From: Liolophura sinensis
Lineage: Eukaryota; Mollusca; Polyplacophora; Chitonida; Chitonidae
Assembly: GCF_032854445.1 (NCBI RefSeq)
Contig: NC_088305.1
Coordinates: forward strand, 27,492,628 to 27,556,627
DNA length: 64,000 bases
Direction of reading: 5' to 3'
Shown: piece by piece, positions 59,539 through 64,000 of the stretch
Numbering within the stretch: the stretch's first letter is position 1
How the letters are laid out: each line of letters begins with the position of its first letter
Translations under genes and position numbers: made by a program
The notes under the pieces: model-generated
The model's input: the letters and a program-made list of their open reading frames with translations, nothing else
The model's database searches: none
What the model was told of the DNA's origin: nothing

Positions 59539-59548
59539 TTAACGGAAT

Positions 59549-59645
59549 ATGATTTATTTCTTTACTTGACTGAATGTTTTACGCCGTACCCAAGAATATT
59601 TCACTTATACGACGGCGGCCAGCATTATGGTGACAGAAAACCAGG
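59549..59645 (-). mobile_element. SINE 3' half
   Basis: ACGCCGTACCCAAGAATATT and GACGGCGGCCAGCATTATGG. It sits about 10 bp outside the 59180-59538 element. Confidence 0.87.
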
Positions 59646-60439
59646 AACGGAATATGAAGCTGATGTCAGTTCAGATTTATAATGCGGGTGCAGAAAGGAC
59701 ATTCATTTCCACTGTTGTAAATATTCCTGAAAATCTGACTTTTTGCAGAACTTGCCAAGCTTTTACAGCAAAGACCGATGCTGCACCAGTATCAGAAGTG
59801 TAAATCATTTCCTTTTCACACAGGTCAAGAGTTAATCAATCATAGCACCTCCACAATAAAAGAATGTTTTGTACACAGGAGAGCTCCACTGTACCGAGTA
59901 TGCGAGTGTGCACATGTATAGATACACACAAGTACAAATCAATTCAACCGATCTCTTAGAAGGCAACATGTTGGCTTCTCTAGTTTAGAATTTGAACAGC
60001 ATTCAATGAGAGGAAAATAAGATCCCAGAAAAGCATAATATTTCCTATTTTTTGTCTAATTTTGTTCACTGATTTATGAACACTGAGGTATTCAAATCAA
60101 AATTCTTGTTTTATGGATTTATTTATTTTTCATTTTTTTTTCTATTTGTAATTTGGCCAAAGGATCCAAAAAAAAAAATATGTATTACATATTTTTATAT
60201 TGAATTTCAATTTTTGACCTCAATAAACCAAAACTGGCCTGGTAGAATCAGCCCTGGATACATCACACATGAAGGCTGCAAAACACCTGTTTGTCACAGA
60301 ATATTAGCACCATGCTGACCAGAACTACAGTCTATCCCTATAAATGGTAAGCATCCACACAGAAATTAAGGTTGCCAATTTTATAGTCAAAGACCAAAGA
60401 CGCCTCAACAGTCAAACAGGGTTAAGGTAGACCCTATAT

Positions 60440-60652
60440 TTGCGTACAAGTGTGTTTGTTACACAGGGAGTGGAGTTATCCAGCAAGCACGGAGTGTGGG
60501 GGAGGGCGTATTCTCCACAACAAAGTTTATTTACTCGGGCAAAAAACATCGAATTACGGATGTTATTGGAACAAGATGGTTTTGTTTCAGTGGACGGTGC
60601 CAAAAGGCAAGCCTATAAATTTCTGTCAGGATGTGTAAAAGAAGCTGCCTAA
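60440..60652 (+). CDS. Doubtful 70-codon ORF, no recognised family
   Basis: Less AT-rich than its surroundings. The C-terminal half (QSLFTRAKNIELRMLLEQ, then GFVSVDGAKRQAYKFLSG) has a protein-like composition, but no domain is recognised and two other frames are open too. It could be a transposon remnant or an exon fragment. Confidence 0.15.
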   Translation: MRTSVFVTQGVELSSKHGVWGRAYSPQQSLFTRAKNIELRMLLEQDGFVSVDGAKRQAYKFLSGCVKEAA

Positions 60653-60974
60653 AGCTACATCGAACCTTCAGTAACCTTTATCTAAGTACATCACTGCCGC
60701 CGTCAGGGATATAAAGACATTCCAGCTGAGACAACACTGCCGACAAAACATGCGCACATGAACGTTACCAAATTGCCACAAAACACAAACACAGGCCGGC
60801 TAGCATTACTCCTCCATTACCACCAAGAGTTTTGAAGAGGCAGTAGTAGTGTTGATGGACTAAAATGAACTGAGTTGACATAGAAGCATGGCATTACATA
60901 ACCTAGCTAAACACTGATAAACAAAAGAGTACACCCTGATATAGGCCCTACTTAGTTATTCCGTCAGTATTTAG

Positions 60975-62478
60975 AGCCGAGCCTTGGCAATCAAAAGCAA
61001 TTTCTCTTTATTTACTTCAAGAAAGCATTCAACACTATTATCCATACCTACCTGTTGAAGGAACCACAACTGTACAAATCTGACCGAACTGCAACTAAAT
61101 TCTGCAGCTTCTAACTATCACAACGTAGTCAGAGAGTCTATGTGGGAGGAGAGATATCTGATTCTAGTGCTATATGCTCAGGTGTTCCGCAAGGTTCCAT
61201 CTTAGGCCCTCTACTGTTTATCATTTATATAAATGACCTCCCTCTACATAGAGCAACATCATGTGTCTCTTGAATGTTTTGGTGATGACTCAACTGTATA
61301 TAGCTGTTCCATCAAGCTACCTGTAATCTGTGATCATACTACTGATGAAGTAACTAAAAGTAAATCCTTATGTAATAAAAACCACATGTTCATCAATCCA
61401 AACAAATCTTAATGTCTGCTAATTGGAAGTATGGAGCATTTAAGACAAATTCTGTGCATTCTCAATTCACAGATTCATTAACGGTACAGCCCTTGAAAGA
61501 GTTGCTCATACAAAGCTTCTTCTTGTTTGTATTGATGAAATTTTGTCCTGGAACAATCATTTTAAAAATGTAAGTGTGAAAGTCAGTCAACTTTCAGGCA
61601 TTCTTAGACGTTCTAAGAACCTTTGGAGTAAATTCTCTTGCAAGCAACGAGAAACGTACCAAACTACAGAAAAGAGATGCTCACATTATACCATGTGTCA
61701 ATACAACTGTTCCCAGCACAACTGTCTTTAGTCAAGTGCAATGGATGCCTTTTAGTGACAGAGTTAATTTTAGAGGCCTTTGCCTCTTTTTTAAAGCCAT
61801 CAATAACCCAGCGCCAAGTCATCTAAAAGAATTGTTTTTTGCCAAACAAATATGTCCACACTACTACACTGCTTTCAGCAAGCTATAATATGTACCTTCC
61901 TAAACTCAGAACAAGGTGTTTCCAAAATGGTTTCTCAGTCCTGGGTGCAGCTTTATGGAATTCTGTACCAAATGAAAAACAGGGATCAGACCTTCAGAAA
62001 AAATTCTCAAATCCTACCATTTATGTAGATTAAGGCTTATGATCGAGTAATGATATTTTTGTTATTATTTTTTAACAATTTTGTTGAAGTCCATGCTGTT
62101 ATTATTAGAACTGAAAATGTTTATCGTTATTGTTTATTAAGGTCAAATCCCTGTTACACTATCGTTCACGTGTGCATCGTTTAAACCAAAATGGGGATGT
62201 AAATGAGACCATCTCCCACTCGCCTGGTTTTTGCTTTGTAAATGTGTGTAGAGGATTCCAGCGAGCAGGTGGTGCCCGAACGGGTCGGTAATGGGCCGTC
62301 TCTCACTACCCTGTCTCACCTGCTGTCTGGGACAGTTGTCCAGGGGGCATTTGTCCTTTGTCACTGTCTAACTGTTTCTAGGTATTGTTTTGTTTTTCTT
62401 TGTGAGGCCTTGGAGAAGAACAGTTTTGTACAAAACTGAATGAGTTACGTTCAAAAAATAAAGATTATGTTACATTCA
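60975..62478 (+). pseudogene. Decayed non-LTR retrotransposon: reverse transcriptase remnants and 3' UTR
   Basis: Reverse transcriptase blocks are readable across several frameshifts and stops. Motif A reads YFKKAFNTIIHTYLL near 61000-61060, with the catalytic Asp changed to Tyr. [20 protein letters not shown] lies near 61174-61235. The YADD-equivalent FGDDST is near 61278-61300. GAALWNSVPNEKQGSDLQ, the usual C-terminal block of such polymerases, is near 61940-62000. The 3' UTR follows and ends AATAAAG, a short spacer and an ATT repeat. The 5' half (ORF1, endonuclease) is absent. It is CR1/L2/Jockey-like in style; the exact clade cannot be fixed. It cannot encode an active enzyme. Confidence 0.88.
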
Positions 62479-63049
62479 TTATTATTATTGCTTTCTTTTT
62501 ATCTTGTCTAATTCTTAAAACTTTGCTTTGTGACCAATTAACAATCCAGGAGTTTCGAGTTCAAACTCTTTATCACTGAAGGTCAAAACATTCCTACTGT
62601 ATCATGTGACACATTCATGTGAAAATATTAGGCAACCTTTGTCGATGTAAATTTACCATAAATCTGTCTTGCACAGATTTTGTGCCTGAGTTTCTGAGGC
62701 ACAAACGACACATCATTCCTCTAGAAACTTCTTAGCTTCACAAACATTCAGCTCCTCAATTTTCTACATAATTCATTTCCTCTCAATAACTTTACATGAA
62801 AATTTTCACGTACCCATGTCCTTGTAAATGTCATCAAAAATAGCTGCCTAACATTTTTGACAGTCATGACTTGTCACATGATACAGAAGAACATTTTTTT
62901 TACCTTTGACCTTTATTGTCTCCCTTGTAAACAATCACATTTTAGATTCCATAAGAAAGGCATTATACATTTACATTTCAAAATGTTAGGAGTAAATTTA
63001 ATGTACATCGCCTGTACCTACTGATCATGAAACTATTCGTGGGAGGGTC

Positions 63050-63190
63050 ACGTAGCAACATGCGGACAGTTGTGGGTTTCCCCTGGGCTCTGCCCAGTTT
63101 CCTCCCACTATAACGCTGGCCGCTGCTGTATAAGTGAAATATTCTTGAGTACGGAGTAAAACACCAAATAAAATAAATAAATAAATAAAT
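63050..63190 (+). mobile_element. SINE 3' half
   Basis: TGTGGGTTTCCCCTGGGC, TCCCACTATAACGCTGGCC, ATTCTTGAGTACGGAGTAA and an AATAAATAAATAAATAAAT end. Confidence 0.9.
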
Positions 63191-63354
63191 TGAAACTATT
63201 TAATCATTTGGTTATTCCTTAAGGTCAAAATTTTCACTTCTATGATAACAGTCATTTTTATGGGTGGTGGAAAACGCAGTGCCCTGGATATGTCAAATGG
63301 ACATGCATGCTAATTCCATATTAATGGTAATAAGTCTTCGATCTTTGATTGAGT

Positions 63355-63415
63355 CTATGACTTCAGAATATGCTTGAACAAACACCTGGCTAACATGCCA
63401 AAAGGCTGAAGAATT
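63355..63415 (+). mobile_element. MITE family D, copy 4 (right end only)
   Basis: ATGACTTCAGAATATGCTTG, AACAAACACCTGGCTAAC and CAAAAGGCTGAAGAATTAC match the right end of the 32677-32878 element. Confidence 0.75.
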
Positions 63416-64000
63416 ACAATAAGTGGTTGTCAAGAAAAACAAGAGTGCAACGTTACATATCTCAGGTTGTGGAAAATTCCTTGATTTGTAACAAACTGGT
63501 ATTCTCAAACAAATGGAGATATTTTCATCCCAGATATCACACCATTAATCTGTATAAGGCTGAGGGTTAAAATGTAAAGAAAATCAAATTTCAAAATTGA
63601 TATCTTGTACTTTTTATCCCTTCATTTACATCATTCCACACGTGCAAATTTCACTACAGCCACCTTTCTCATATCTACAACGCTACAAAGAACAAAAGAT
63701 GTTCATGTATGGGGGAGACACTAGTGTGACTGAAAATTCAGGGCCGTACCCATATGGAAATAACTGAAAGCTGAAGGAAATTCTGAAACACGTTTTATAA
63801 AAAGCAACTCAAAATGATGCTTTCTGAAGGCTTTTATGTGTTTGAATCAAAAAAAAGGAAATATGTATTGATAAACCAAAATATTTCAATTTACTTCCTA
63901 GTTTCCATACAGCTTGACTACAGTGTGGGTACCCCAATGTTTTATGAAATTAAAATGGTTCTACAAATATGGCCCTGCAATCCACCAGGACAATTCAATG

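Larger units (their letters stand above)
38801..64000. other. 25 kb upstream of the GPCR start: no host gene recognised
   Basis: Noncoding exons of the GPCR 5' UTR could lie here but cannot be identified. All supported content is mobile or tandem repeats, listed separately. Nothing recognisable is seen in 41.6-42.6, 44.0-44.9, 45.6-46.6, 48.6-49.9, 50.0-50.9, 53.1-54.7, 57.0-57.8 and 62.5-63.0 kb beyond AT-rich DNA and homopolymers. Confidence 0.6.

Overview
The window is animal nuclear DNA: AT-rich, with long introns, GT-AG splice sites and dense dispersed repeats. At least 18 copies or fragments of one tRNA-headed SINE family lie in it. Its A box (TGGCTCAGTTGG), conserved core, end sequence AATCAAATAAATAAATA and 9-13 bp target-site duplications are all visible. 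From memory this SINE type belongs to molluscs and related lophotrochozoans, so a mollusc is the most likely source; I cannot name the species. No prokaryotic features are present.

Two protein-coding genes can be read exon by exon, both on the minus strand. (1) Positions 1131-8315 hold nine coding exons of DNAJC1 (ERj1/MTJ1 family), an ER-membrane J-domain co-chaperone. They give 486 residues: signal peptide, HPD-containing J domain, one membrane span, a charged cytosolic region and two SANT domains. The window edge removes only the last coding exon and 3' UTR. (2) Positions 14187-38800 hold three coding exons of a complete class A (rhodopsin-like) GPCR of 736 residues. Exon 1 carries TM1-6, a small exon carries TM7 with NPIIY, and an 18-kb intron separates it from a terminal exon encoding a 376-residue cytoplasmic tail. 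The receptor has HKY where DRY is usual and Asn where amine receptors have Asp. Its tail ends in a basic cluster and DDPV.

The layout is: 1-8.3 kb DNAJC1; 8.3-14.2 kb intergenic DNA with SINEs; 14.2-38.8 kb the GPCR with two repeat-filled introns; 38.8-64 kb no recognisable host gene, but SINEs, MITEs, minisatellites and a decayed non-LTR retrotransposon near 61-62.5 kb. The genes are in tandem on one strand, the GPCR 3' end facing the DNAJC1 promoter side. Nothing indicates a functional link between them.

The most unusual structure is a 29-bp minisatellite (about 17 units, 4174-4660) that spans the 5' splice site of DNAJC1 exon 6. Each unit repeats the exon end and donor (AAAG|GTACGT), so the intron begins with a tandem row of near-identical splice donors, and any donor beyond the first would bring in a stop codon. 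Other points of interest are the non-canonical GPCR, two TTAA-flanked foldback or inverted-repeat elements, a four-copy MITE family, two adjacent 54-bp (18-codon) arrays, and a 43-bp array of about 24 units.
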